From contig JAEUIZ010000057.1 of the NCBI GenBank assembly GCA_016793805.1, positions 57,920 to 121,919 of the forward strand: a DNA stretch of 64,000 bases, in the 5' to 3' direction. Below, piece after piece: positions 18,121 to 27,396 of the stretch (the stretch's first letter is position 1; every line of letters begins with the position of its first letter). This DNA is from Phycisphaerae bacterium. GTDB lineage: Bacteria; Planctomycetota; Phycisphaerae; Phycisphaerales; UBA1924. Under the pieces are notes generated by a model. That model was not told where the DNA came from. It did not search any database and saw nothing but the letters and a program-made list of their open reading frames with translations. A program made the position numbers and the translations under genes.

Positions 18121-18984
18121 GTGACGCCGATCACGCAGGACACACGATCGTCCGTTCGCCTGCAGTGCCTCGAGATCTGGGGCGGCAACCAGGCCGCGGA
18201 CAGCGTCGTCTCGGTCCCCGGGGTCGATGCGCACGTGGTCAGCCGCCCGCATCAGGGGCACGCGGGCGGGGGCGACGTCCACTACGTCTCGACCTGTGCC
18301 GCGGGGATCATCTCGCGGTTTGCGCTCGCGGATGTCTCGGGACATGGCCAGACCGTCGCGCACGTCGCGGACGCCCTGCGACGCCTCATGCGTCGGCACA
18401 TGAACACGGTGGACCAGAGCCGGATCGCGCGAGCCCTGAACCGCGAGTTCGCGGGCCTGGCCAGCGCAGGCCGATTCGCGACGGCAGTTCTTGCAACCTA
18501 CTTCGAGCCGACCGACCACCTCATCGTCTGCAACGCGGGGCATCCACGCCCGCTCTTCTGCCGCGACGGCTCGTGGTCGCTGCTCGACGAGCGATCGGCG
18601 GGCGCGATCCCGCGCGGCGAGGTCGGCGGCATCGCCAACCTGCCCCTGGGCATCATCGAGCCGACCGACTACGCCCAGTTCGCCGTCCCGCTGGCGCGGG
18701 GCGACATCGCCCTCTTCTACACCGATGCGATCATCGAAGCGGCCCCGCCCGGCGGCCCGGCGCTGGGTGAGGCCGGCCTGCTTGACCTGGCGAGCACGCT
18801 CGACCCCGCCCGCCCGGAGGCGCTTGCCGGTGCGCTGTCCGACGCCGTGGCGAGGCACCGAGGCCGGCGCGAGGCCGACGATGACGAGACCGTGCTCGTG
18901 CTGCACCACAACGGTGCGGCCGCACCCGGCGTGGGTGTGGCGCAGCGCGTCCGGGCTTGGGGTCGGATGCTCCTGGGGTCTTGA
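18121..18984 (+). CDS. Stand-alone SpoIIE-type phosphatase (tandem copy 1)
   Basis: A 287-residue PP2C/SpoIIE phosphatase without sensor or membrane segment. Visible marks: E-I-W-G-G-N near residue 19, G-G-D-V-H-Y, the metal-binding A-D-V-S-G-H-G, C-N-A-G-H-P-R-P-L and a D-D-D-E-T-V-L-V-L near the end. Start is GTG at 18121; no strong ribosome site is visible, so the start is tentative. A paralogue follows 70 bases downstream in the same direction, and both begin with the same E-I-W-G-G segment, indicating local duplication. Substrate unknown; by family a phospho-Ser/Thr regulator of sigma factor control. Confidence 0.82.
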   Translation: MTPITQDTRSSVRLQCLEIWGGNQAADSVVSVPGVDAHVVSRPHQGHAGGGDVHYVSTCAAGIISRFALADVSGHGQTVAHVADALRRLMRRHMNTVDQSRIARALNREFAGLASAGRFATAVLATYFEPTDHLIVCNAGHPRPLFCRDGSWSLLDERSAGAIPRGEVGGIANLPLGIIEPTDYAQFAVPLARGDIALFYTDAIIEAAPPGGPALGEAGLLDLASTLDPARPEALAGALSDAVARHRGRREADDDETVLVLHHNGAAAPGVGVAQRVRAWGRMLLGS

Positions 18985-19054
18985 CCGAGGTCGCCACGGC
19001 GAGGTAGTCTGCCTGGACGCCGCCACGCCCACGCGGCAGCAGCGAGGACTCCCC

Positions 19055-19969
19055 ATGGCCGATGGACACGCGCCAACGATCGCCGACGAGCGGCCGGTGG
19101 ACATCTACCGCCTGAGCGCCATGGAGATCTGGGGCGGCAGCGGCGCGCGGCGCGAGCGGGTCAAGGTCCCCGGGCTCGAGGCCGACATCCACTGCGTCCC
19201 GCACGAAGGCGCGGCCGAAGGCGGCGACCTCCACTTCCTCTCGACCTGCGCGATGGGGCAGATCTCTCGCTTCACCATCGCGGACATCGCGGGGCACGGG
19301 CACACCGCGGGCCCACTCTCGGCGCGTCTGCGGGCCCTGATCCGCAAGCACATCAACACGCCCAACCCGACCCGATTCACGCAGGCGCTGAACGAGGAGT
19401 TTGCCGCGCTTTCGCGCGAGGGCCTGTTTGCCACGGCCCTCATCGTCACGTACTTCGCGCCCACGGATCACCTGATCGTGTGCAATGCGGGGCACCCGAG
19501 GCCGCTCATCCGCCGCGCCAGCCGAGGGCGATGGGAACTCCTCGACGAGCGATGCGACGGGCTCGTCACGCAAGACCACGCGAAGGACGCGGGCGTGGGG
19601 AACCTCCCGCTCGGGCTGCTCGAAGGCACGCGCTACCCGCAGTACGCGACGCCACTGGAGCCGGGCGACGCGCTGATCGCCTATACCGACGCCTTCATCG
19701 AGGCGGCCGACCCCGCGGGGATGCAACTCGGGGAGCAGGGGCTGCTGGCGCTCGTGCAGGACCTCGATCCGGCGCGCCCCGACCTCCGCGACGAGATCAT
19801 CCGCCGCGTCGATCGGCATCGTGGCGGCGCGCCCGCCAACGATGACGCCACGCTGCTCGTCTTGCGCCACACCGCCGACAACCCGCCGCCCTTGCGCCTC
19901 TCGATGCGCCTCAAGACGCTCGGCAAACTCGTCGGCGTGGTGAGGCTCGACACGGGCAAGGGCTTCTGA
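19055..19969 (+). CDS. Stand-alone SpoIIE-type phosphatase (tandem copy 2)
   Basis: A 304-residue paralogue of the preceding gene. It shares M-E-I-W-G-G-S, G-G-D-L-H-F-L-S-T-C-A, A-D-I-A-G-H-G-H-T, C-N-A-G-H-P-R-P-L and N-D-D-A-T-L-L-V-L in the same order. It lacks membrane segments. The ATG at 19055 is chosen because it leads straight into the shared start. The two proteins have clearly diverged, so the duplication is not recent. The convergent RND gene ends 4 bases past its stop. Confidence 0.85.
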   Translation: MADGHAPTIADERPVDIYRLSAMEIWGGSGARRERVKVPGLEADIHCVPHEGAAEGGDLHFLSTCAMGQISRFTIADIAGHGHTAGPLSARLRALIRKHINTPNPTRFTQALNEEFAALSREGLFATALIVTYFAPTDHLIVCNAGHPRPLIRRASRGRWELLDERCDGLVTQDHAKDAGVGNLPLGLLEGTRYPQYATPLEPGDALIAYTDAFIEAADPAGMQLGEQGLLALVQDLDPARPDLRDEIIRRVDRHRGGAPANDDATLLVLRHTADNPPPLRLSMRLKTLGKLVGVVRLDTGKGF

Positions 19970-19973
19970 TCGC

Positions 19974-22900
19974 CTACGCCGTCTGCAGCGCCGGCTCGTC
20001 GAGCCCCAGCGCCCGGTCGTCGCGCGTGCCCACGCCGCTCGCCCCGAGCAGCGCCTTGAGCCCGTGCCAACTCTGCATCACCACGCTGAACACCAGCGGC
20101 ACCAGCACCAGCGTGAAGAGCGTCGAGACAAACAGCCCGCCGACGATCACCGCGCCCAGCCCGCGGTACATCTCGGCCCCTGCGCCCGGCGCGATCACCA
20201 GAGGGATGCCACCGCCCAGCGTCGTGAACGTCGTCATGAAGATCGGCCTCACGCGCGTCCGCACCGATTCCGCGATCGCCCGCAGCGGCTCCATCGGGGG
20301 CTTGTCCTCGTCGCCGGGGAGCCGCAACTCGCCCATGAAGTGCCGCGCCTGCTCGACCAGCAGGATCGCGTTATTCACGACGGTTCCGATGAGGATGACG
20401 AAACCCAGCATCGTGAGCACGTCGAGTTGCTGCGGCGCGCGCTCGGGGTGCTGCAGGGTCCAGGCGTTGACGATCCGCAGGGCCGCGAACCCGCCCACGA
20501 GCCCCAGCGGCACCGTGAACATGATCACGAACGGATAGAGGAAACTCTCGAAGAGCGCGCACATGAGCAGGTACGTGACCATCAGCGTCCAGATCATCCG
20601 CGCCAGGATCAGGTCTGGTCGCACCGCGATCCCCATGAGCAGGCCCCCGACGATCACCGCGAGCAGGAGCGCGCCCAGCGCCGCGTACACGAACTCGGTC
20701 CGCCCGCCGCGGATGGCCCGGATGATCGCGTAGCCGGCCACCCCGAGCCCGATCGCCGCCACGCCCCACGAGACATAGAGCAGCAGCGACTGCCACGTCG
20801 CGCGACGGCGATCCTTCGGCGGGGCCGACCCCAGCAGCGACGCCTTCACCTGGTCCAGTTTCGCCGCCGAGCCCTCCAGACGGACGCGCATCGACGGGTC
20901 GATCAGGCCCATCTTCTCGCCCGCGCCGATCACGTTCGCCCGGATGTCGTCCATCGTCTGCTCGAGCGGCTTGTCCGGGGGCGGGCGGATCTCCACCGTC
21001 ACGCTCGGCAACTCCTCGATGCGCTGGATCTGCTGCGGCGCCAGCGCCGGCTCCAGGTCCGCGACGCTGGCGAGTGGGACCACCAGGCCCGATGGGGTCG
21101 CGATCGGGATGTCCGGCAGCCGCTCCTTGAACTCCAGCCGACCCCCGAGCGGATAGACCTTCATGTCCACGGTGCGCCCGTCGAGGATGAAGTCGCCGGC
21201 GAACGCCCCGTCGAACAGCCCGCGGAGCGACACGCCCAGGTCCTCGGTCCGCAGGCCGAGTTCCCGGCCCGTTCGGTTCAGCCGCAGACGCCATTCCTGC
21301 TGCAAGAGGTTGAAGTTTCCGGGCGTCGTCTGCACCGCGCCCGGGCCGTAGGCGGGGTTGCCCATGAGCGTCATGAACACGAAGTCCGCCGCCGCGCGGA
21401 CCCGGTCCAGGCTCGGGCCGGAGATCTCGAGGTTGATGTTGTTCCCGCTCCCGAGGCCCTGCCCAAAGATCGACGCCTGCCCCGCGCCCCCAAAGGCGTC
21501 AGGCATCCCATTCATCGCGCTGGTGAACAGCGCGCCCACCGGCAGCACCCGCTGCGGGTCCTGGCTCGTCCCGCCCACGAACATCCCGCCCTGGAACCCG
21601 CCGATGAACATGTTCTCGACCGGGACGGGGTCGTACATCTTGAACCCCATCATCAACGGCTTGCCGTCCGGCCCGGGCCGGATGTCCGGCGCGTCGAACC
21701 GCGGCACCTTGGGCAGGTTCGCCATCGTCTCGGGCTTGTCCAGCCGCGCATCGACATAGGGCTGGAGCCGCTCCTCGATCCGCCGCGCGTACGCGTGCTG
21801 CTGCTCCTGCGAGAGCCCGGGCGGGATCGCCAGCCCGCCGAAGACCAGGTTCTGATTCCCCGCGGGCAGGTAGTCGAGCGGGGGCATCAGCGCTCGAGCG
21901 CCGAGGATGCTCGCGGCCACCATGAGCACGATGACCGCGGGTCGGATCGACCACCCGCGCCAGCCGGTCATCATCCAGAGCACGATCCGGCTGAATCCGC
22001 GCACCCCGCGATCCAGCAGCGGCGCGAGCCCGAACAACTGCCCGAGCCCGTGCTTCCGCCGCGGCTTCTGACGCCCGCCCGTCATCCGCGCCAGGACCGC
22101 CTGGGCCGAGGGCACCACCGTGATCGCCACGATCAGCGACAGCAGGATCGACACCGAGAGCGCCAGCGTCAGGTCAAAGAACAGCCGCCCGGCCTCCTCC
22201 TGCAGCGTCAGGATCGGCGCGAACACCGCGACGTGGCACAGCGTCCCCGCCAGGATCGCGCCCCACACCTCCTTCGCGCCCAGGTACACCGCCCGCAGCG
22301 GCGGGTCGCCCAGCGTCCGCCGACGGTCGATGTTCTCCAGCACGACCACCGCGTTGTCCACGACCACGCCCGTCGAGAACGCGAGCCCGGCGAGCGAGAC
22401 CACGTTGAGCGTCCGGCCCGCCGCGAGCATCACCAGGAACGTCCCGATGACCGACACCGGGATCGCCAGCGAGATCACCAGCGTCGAGCGGAACGACCGC
22501 AGGAACAACAGGAGCACGATGATGCAGAGCACCCCGCCCTCGCGGAGGTTGTTCAGCACCAGGTCGATCGCGGACTGGATGTAGACCGTCTCGTCGTAGA
22601 CCTGACGGATCCGCAGCGCGGGGCCCGCCACGGGGTCGATCCGCGGCAGGATGTCGCGCCGGATCTCCTCAATCCGCCCGCGCACGCCCTGCATCACTTC
22701 CATCACGTTCGCGCCGGACTGCCGGATCACGTTCATCGCCAGGCACGGGACGCCCAGCGAGCGCACGAACGTTCGAGCCTTCTCGTACCCCACCTCGGCC
22801 GTCCCCACGTCGCGCACGTACACCGGCCGTCCGTCCCGATACGCCACGATCGCGTCCAGCACCTCCTCGGCCCGCGTGTACTGCCCCAGCACCCGCACTC

Positions 22901-23603
22901 GATAGTCGCGCTTGCCCTCGGCGATCGACCCCGCCGACACGTTCCGGTTCTCGGCCCGCAGCGCCCGGATCACGTCGTGGTGCGAGATCCCTCGCTGCGC
23001 CAGCAGTACCGGATCGAGGAGCACCTGCACCTCCTTGACCCGCCCGCCGTAGATGTTCACCTCCGCCACCCCGTCCACGCGCTCCATGAAGGGCTTGACC
23101 TCGCGGTCCATCGCGTCGTAGATCGTCGTGATGTCAAAGTCCGGCGCGAGGTGCCGCTTCGCCGGGTCCATGTCGATGATGATCCACGCGATCGCGGTCT
23201 CGGCGCTCCCCTCGGCCGTCTTGATCGTCGGCTCGGTGACCTCGTCCGGATAGTCCGGGACCTGTCGCAACTGGTCCGAGACCTCCTGCAGCCCCCGCCG
23301 AAGGTCCGTTCCGATATAGAACTCGAGCGTCACCTCCGCCTCGCCCTCGCGAGAGATCGACCGCATGGTCTTGAGGTTCGTGACGTTCTTGAGCCGCTTC
23401 TCCTGCTCCCGCGTGATCGAGTCCACGACCTCCTCGGGGCTTCGCCCGGGCCAGACCGTGCTCACCGTGATCACCGGACGATCCACCGTCGGCGTGAGTT
23501 GGATCGGGATCCGGCCCAGCCCGATCAGCCCGAACACCACCACCAGGATGACCCCCACCGAGACCGTCACCGGCCGAGCGATCGACCACCGGATGATGTC
23601 CAT
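19974..23603 (-). CDS. RND-family efflux pump permease
   Basis: A 1209-residue inner-membrane proton-driven RND pump (AcrB/MexB/CzcA superfamily). The N terminus is typical (R-P-V-T-V-S-V-G-V-I-L, then a porter region). The relay aspartate lies in T-G-V-V-V-D-N-A-V-V-V-L-E-N-I. It is about 150 residues longer than AcrB: near residues 930-1010 it has additional hydrophobic segments (Y-V-S-W-G-V-A-A-I-G-L-G-V-A-G and A-A-L-G-A-L-L-L-A-V-I-V-G-G). The membrane-fusion gene lies immediately upstream in the same operon. No outer-membrane TolC gene is in the window. Substrate unknown. Confidence 0.9.
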   Translation of the reverse strand: MDIIRWSIARPVTVSVGVILVVVFGLIGLGRIPIQLTPTVDRPVITVSTVWPGRSPEEVVDSITREQEKRLKNVTNLKTMRSISREGEAEVTLEFYIGTDLRRGLQEVSDQLRQVPDYPDEVTEPTIKTAEGSAETAIAWIIIDMDPAKRHLAPDFDITTIYDAMDREVKPFMERVDGVAEVNIYGGRVKEVQVLLDPVLLAQRGISHHDVIRALRAENRNVSAGSIAEGKRDYRVRVLGQYTRAEEVLDAIVAYRDGRPVYVRDVGTAEVGYEKARTFVRSLGVPCLAMNVIRQSGANVMEVMQGVRGRIEEIRRDILPRIDPVAGPALRIRQVYDETVYIQSAIDLVLNNLREGGVLCIIVLLLFLRSFRSTLVISLAIPVSVIGTFLVMLAAGRTLNVVSLAGLAFSTGVVVDNAVVVLENIDRRRTLGDPPLRAVYLGAKEVWGAILAGTLCHVAVFAPILTLQEEAGRLFFDLTLALSVSILLSLIVAITVVPSAQAVLARMTGGRQKPRRKHGLGQLFGLAPLLDRGVRGFSRIVLWMMTGWRGWSIRPAVIVLMVAASILGARALMPPLDYLPAGNQNLVFGGLAIPPGLSQEQQHAYARRIEERLQPYVDARLDKPETMANLPKVPRFDAPDIRPGPDGKPLMMGFKMYDPVPVENMFIGGFQGGMFVGGTSQDPQRVLPVGALFTSAMNGMPDAFGGAGQASIFGQGLGSGNNINLEISGPSLDRVRAAADFVFMTLMGNPAYGPGAVQTTPGNFNLLQQEWRLRLNRTGRELGLRTEDLGVSLRGLFDGAFAGDFILDGRTVDMKVYPLGGRLEFKERLPDIPIATPSGLVVPLASVADLEPALAPQQIQRIEELPSVTVEIRPPPDKPLEQTMDDIRANVIGAGEKMGLIDPSMRVRLEGSAAKLDQVKASLLGSAPPKDRRRATWQSLLLYVSWGVAAIGLGVAGYAIIRAIRGGRTEFVYAALGALLLAVIVGGLLMGIAVRPDLILARMIWTLMVTYLLMCALFESFLYPFVIMFTVPLGLVGGFAALRIVNAWTLQHPERAPQQLDVLTMLGFVILIGTVVNNAILLVEQARHFMGELRLPGDEDKPPMEPLRAIAESVRTRVRPIFMTTFTTLGGGIPLVIAPGAGAEMYRGLGAVIVGGLFVSTLFTLVLVPLVFSVVMQSWHGLKALLGASGVGTRDDRALGLDEPALQTA

Positions 23604-23606
23604 GCC

Positions 23607-24782
23607 CTACCGGCCTCCCTCGCCCGCCCCGGCCTTCGTCGAACCCTCCGACGGCCTCTCGCCCGCGGCGCCGCCTGCCCCACCGGGCATCGGGGCCAAG
23701 GGCTGGCCGGGGAACATCCGCTCGTTCCCCTCGACCACCACCTTTGTCCCCGCGCGAAGCATCGGCGACTGCACCGCCACGCGATCGCCGACCGCAAAGA
23801 GCGTCCGCACCCGCGCGGGCACGGCCTTCCCCTCCATCTCCGCGTACACGAACTCCCCCGCGTCGTCGCGCAGGATCGCGTCCTTGGGCACCACCAGCGT
23901 CGCCGCCCTCGAGCCCGTCGGCACCAGCCCGACCACGCTCATCCCAGGGCGCAACTGCCCCGAGGCGTTCGCCAGCCTCACCCGCACCGGGAACAGCCGA
24001 GACATTGGGTCCGCTTCCGGGACGATCGCCGCCACGGGCGCCTCGAGCGTCTGCCCCGTCGCCGTGACCCGCACTTGCACGGATGTGCCGGCGCTGGCGA
24101 GCAGGCCCACCAGCGCCTCGGGCACGTCCAGCCGCGCCTCGATCTGGTCGAGCGCCACGAGTTCCACGACCGGATCGCCCTGCCGGAGCCACTGTCCGAC
24201 CTCGGTTCGTTTGCCGACGATCCTCGCGGTGAAGGGCGCGACGATGGACATGCGGGCCAGCCGTTCGCGGGCCCAGTCGAGTTGCGCCTGCACCGCGATC
24301 ACGTCGGCCTCCGCGCTCGCCAGCCGCGCCTCCGCGCCCGCGAGCGCCGACCGCCGATCCTCCGCTTCCGGCGCCAATCCCGCGCCTCGCGCCATCGCCT
24401 CGTCCATCCGCGCCACGTCGCGCCGCGCTTTCTCCGCCTCCGCCCGCCGCTCGACGAGCGTCGCCTGGCGTACCCGAACGTCGGCCTCGAGCCGCTGCAC
24501 GTCGAGCCGCGCCCGCGTGTCGCGCATCCGCGCCACGACCTGCCCGGCCTTGACCTCGTCGCCCTCCTGGAGCGACAACTCGACCACCAGCCCGTCCTCT
24601 TCCGAGGCCAGCAGCGACCGCATCATCGAGCGCAACTGCCCGGTGACCTCGCGCCGCCGCTCGAGCATCTCCTCCTTCACCTCGGCAAGCACCGCCGGCG
24701 CGGGTGGCGGCCCGCCCTGCCGCGCCTCGGCCACGCCCCACGTCAGCGCCGCCGCCAGAAACGCCACTCGACTCATTCTCAT
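23607..24782 (-). CDS. RND efflux membrane-fusion (periplasmic adaptor) protein
   Basis: A 391-residue HlyD/AcrA-type adaptor. A signal peptide (V-A-F-L-A-A-A-L-T-W-G-V-A-E-A) is followed by a lipoyl half-domain (E-E-D-G-L-V-V-E-L), a long helical hairpin (about 90-180, rich in R, E, A), a second lipoyl half (I-V-A-P-F-T-A-R-I-V) and beta-barrel and membrane-proximal domains. It joins the pump to an outer-membrane channel. ATG at 24782 overlaps the stop of the upstream DUF3299 gene by four bases. The pump gene starts 3 bases after its stop, so translation is coupled. A Gly/Ser/Glu-rich C-terminal tail closes the protein. Confidence 0.88.
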   Translation of the reverse strand: MRMSRVAFLAAALTWGVAEARQGGPPPAPAVLAEVKEEMLERRREVTGQLRSMMRSLLASEEDGLVVELSLQEGDEVKAGQVVARMRDTRARLDVQRLEADVRVRQATLVERRAEAEKARRDVARMDEAMARGAGLAPEAEDRRSALAGAEARLASAEADVIAVQAQLDWARERLARMSIVAPFTARIVGKRTEVGQWLRQGDPVVELVALDQIEARLDVPEALVGLLASAGTSVQVRVTATGQTLEAPVAAIVPEADPMSRLFPVRVRLANASGQLRPGMSVVGLVPTGSRAATLVVPKDAILRDDAGEFVYAEMEGKAVPARVRTLFAVGDRVAVQSPMLRAGTKVVVEGNERMFPGQPLAPMPGGAGGAAGERPSEGSTKAGAGEGGR

Positions 24783-26047
24783 GGAGCGAATCCGTTGAAC
24801 GCCTCGGGCTTGAGCGTCGCGCCGTCCATCACGTAGAGCCCTACCAGCCACCCGCCCACCAGGTGCGGCTCCACGCGCAGCGTCCCGCGAACCACCCCGA
24901 AACTCGTCTGCCGTTCCTTCCCTTCCACCACCCTCGCCAGCCGAACCTCGATCGCGTCATACGGCGTCGGGGGCACCCCGATGCAGCACCCGTCCCACTG
25001 GTTCATCATCGACAGCAACTCGTCCGACGAATCCGCCATGAGCGGGAACGCGATGTACCCCGAAACCTCCACCACCTTCCCGTGGAGCATCAGGATCCGC
25101 CCGGGCACCTTCTTCCGCCCCTCGCGCGGCACGTACTCGTCCTGGGCCGACAACAACTGGTCCCACGTCACCTGGTACGGCGCCTCGGCCGTCCCCTTCC
25201 CGCGGAGCACGTACTTCTTGTCCACCAGCACCGACCCGTCCTCGCGTGCCTCCAGTTCCGGCGCGCCCGAAGATTCCAGTTTCGATCCATCCGCCTTCCC
25301 CGTCTCGGGCTTGCTCGCCGGCTCCGACTTGATCGGCTCCGGCTTCGTCGGCTCGGACCTCGTCGGCTCCACGCCCGTCGCCTCCGGCGGCTTCGCCTCG
25401 ACTCGCGCGGGCTCGGGCGAGGCCACTGGTGCCTTCGGTGCTTCGGGCGCCGTCGGCTCCAACCGTGGTGCGGTCGGCTCGGCCGGCGTCGGCTCCGACT
25501 TCGGTGACTCGGGTTTCGGCGCTTCCGGCCTTGGTTGCTCGGCGCCCCCGGCCTCCGCCTTGGTCGCCTGTGGCTTCTCCGCCTCCGCCCGCGGCGACTC
25601 CGTCGGCGAGGGCTCCAGCCGGGGCGCGACCTGCCTGACGGGCTCGGGTGTTGCCCGCCCCTGAGGGCTCACCCCCGACCCCTGGCTCTCCTGTCCGCCC
25701 GCTCCGGCCTCGGCATGCCGGGGATCGCCCGTGGGCGTCGTGCCGCTCGCCTTCCCGTGCTCCCCTTCCAACTTCAGCGCCGGCGCCTCGGGCCTGGTCT
25801 CTTCTCTCGGGATCGGCCTCTCAAGCCGCGGCTCGGGGGCGTGCGCCGCCGCGCTGCCCTGCTCGGCTCGCGTCGCCGCGTTCTTCGTCGTCGTGTCTCG
25901 CTCCGAAGTGCTGCTCGCCGGTCGCGTCGCGGACGGCGTCGCCGGCGTGACGCTCGCCTTCGGCGCGGCACCCCCCGATCGCACCATCGCCACGCCCGCC
26001 GCGATGAACACCAGCACGATCAATGCCCACACCGCGCGCATCATCAC
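24779..26047 (-). CDS. Membrane-anchored DUF3299 protein with long Pro/Glu/Ala linker
   Basis: A 422-residue protein. One N-terminal membrane segment (A-V-W-A-L-I-V-L-V-F-I-A-A-G-V-A) is followed by about 235 residues (30-265) of low-complexity Pro, Glu, Ala, Lys and Ser with repeated P-x-P-E-S/T and P-T-x-S-E-P-like units. The C-terminal domain (about 300-422) resembles DUF3299: D-G-C-C-I-G-V-P-P-T-P-Y-D-A-I-E-V and G-K-V-V-E-V-S-G-Y. DUF3299 proteins often occur beside MacB-like ABC transporters. The linker could span the periplasm. Function unknown. Three consecutive Met codons at the start leave the exact start open. Confidence 0.75.
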   Translation of the reverse strand: MMMRAVWALIVLVFIAAGVAMVRSGGAAPKASVTPATPSATRPASSTSERDTTTKNAATRAEQGSAAAHAPEPRLERPIPREETRPEAPALKLEGEHGKASGTTPTGDPRHAEAGAGGQESQGSGVSPQGRATPEPVRQVAPRLEPSPTESPRAEAEKPQATKAEAGGAEQPRPEAPKPESPKSEPTPAEPTAPRLEPTAPEAPKAPVASPEPARVEAKPPEATGVEPTRSEPTKPEPIKSEPASKPETGKADGSKLESSGAPELEAREDGSVLVDKKYVLRGKGTAEAPYQVTWDQLLSAQDEYVPREGRKKVPGRILMLHGKVVEVSGYIAFPLMADSSDELLSMMNQWDGCCIGVPPTPYDAIEVRLARVVEGKERQTSFGVVRGTLRVEPHLVGGWLVGLYVMDGATLKPEAFNGFAP

Positions 26048-26104
26048 CCTCCGGCACCCGCTACCTGATCCTATGGCCCGCGCTCGCGCCGCGTTTCCCC
26101 AGCC

Positions 26105-27394
26105 TCACCCGATCGGCCGAAGCCCGTGCGACACGCTCGTCCGATACGCCAGCACCGCCGGCACAAGCCCCGCCATTGCCGCCAGCGCGATCGTCAGCGC
26201 CGCGACGGGCAACGCCGTGTTCACCGGGAGCGTCCCGTCGATCACCAGCCCAAGCCGCTCGCGCATCACCCCCGCGACGACGAGGATCGCGACGCTCGCC
26301 AGCACCACGCCCGCCGCGGCCCCGATCAGCCCGAGCAGCGCCGATTCGGTCATCACGAGTCCGAACACCCGCCCCTGGCTCGCCCCAAGCACGCGCAGCA
26401 CCGCGATCTGTCGCCGGCGCTGCTCCATCGAGTTGTAGAGCGCCAGCATGATCGCGATCCCGCTCGAGACCATCACCGCCCCGGCCATCGCCACGAGCAC
26501 CTGGTCGATGTTGCCCACAATCGCGAAGAGCCGGTCGATCTCCTGCTTGGGCTGCGCCACCGTGAACCCGCCTTGCTTGCGCAGCCCGTCAAAGACCGCG
26601 GGCAGCAGCGCCGTGGCGTTCTGCCCGGGCCGCGTTGCCACGCGAACATAGATCCCCGTGATCTTCCGGTCCGATTCGATCAGGTCCGCCGCCGTCGCCA
26701 GCCTCGGCCCGCTCCCGCCCCCTTGCTCCAGCCGGTCCTGCGCGTGGATGATCCACAAACTCTGCAAACTCGTGAACACCGCCCGGTCGTGGCTCGTCCC
26801 CGTCGGCCGAAGCACCCCGACGACCTTGAACTTGAACTCCCCGTGCTCGCGTGCGGCCTCCATCGCCGCCTTCGACTGCGGCGTCCCGTGCGTCACCACC
26901 ACCTCCGCCCCCACGCCCAGCCCCGTCCCCCGCGCCGCAGACGAGCCCAGCACCACCTCGAAGTCCCCCGTGAACGGCGCGCCCGACGCGAACTCCCAGC
27001 CCCGATCCGGCAAAGGCGTCACCCGCGCGAACATCTCCTCCGTCGTCCCAACCACCGGGAACCCCCGGAAACTGTCCCCCTGCGCGATCGGCACCGCAAA
27101 GTCCAGCGGATACCCCTCCGCGATCGCCCGGTACTGCGCCCACGAGAGCGGCGCCCGCGGCGGCCTCGCGTAGAACACCCCGTTCAGGATCGCCGTCAGC
27201 GGGTCCGAATCCGCCGACACCAGCAGGTGGATGTTGCCCCCGCCCCGCTCGAACGCCCGCCGACCCGAGTCGCGCATCGAAAGCAGCACCAGGAGCAGCG
27301 CCACCGCGACCGCCACCGTCAGCACCGTCGTCACGGTCGAGAAGAGCCGCGCGCTCATGCTCCGCCGGATGATCGCAAAGTCGGTCAGGGCCAT
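26105..27394 (-). CDS. MacB/FtsX-type ABC transporter permease
   Basis: A 429-residue permease. One membrane helix at the N terminus (L-F-S-T-V-T-T-V-L-T-V-A-V-A-V-A-L-L-L) is followed by a large periplasmic MacB-like core (about 45-290), then three helices at the C-terminal end (including A-L-L-G-L-I-G-A-A-A-G-V-V-L). This is the FtsX/MacB topology, used for mechanotransmission or lipoprotein transfer rather than simple import. The ATPase gene ends 2 bases upstream of its ATG. Start at 27394 gives the expected short N-terminal tail. Confidence 0.88.
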   Translation of the reverse strand: MALTDFAIIRRSMSARLFSTVTTVLTVAVAVALLLVLLSMRDSGRRAFERGGGNIHLLVSADSDPLTAILNGVFYARPPRAPLSWAQYRAIAEGYPLDFAVPIAQGDSFRGFPVVGTTEEMFARVTPLPDRGWEFASGAPFTGDFEVVLGSSAARGTGLGVGAEVVVTHGTPQSKAAMEAAREHGEFKFKVVGVLRPTGTSHDRAVFTSLQSLWIIHAQDRLEQGGGSGPRLATAADLIESDRKITGIYVRVATRPGQNATALLPAVFDGLRKQGGFTVAQPKQEIDRLFAIVGNIDQVLVAMAGAVMVSSGIAIMLALYNSMEQRRRQIAVLRVLGASQGRVFGLVMTESALLGLIGAAAGVVLASVAILVVAGVMRERLGLVIDGTLPVNTALPVAALTIALAAMAGLVPAVLAYRTSVSHGLRPIG

Positions 27395-27396
27395 CG

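Noticed and set aside
20064..24836. A 1590-codon open frame on the plus strand opposite the RND and adaptor genes
   Set aside because: It mirrors two well-recognised minus-strand genes, has extreme Arg/His/Asp composition and no domain. It is a high-GC antisense artefact.
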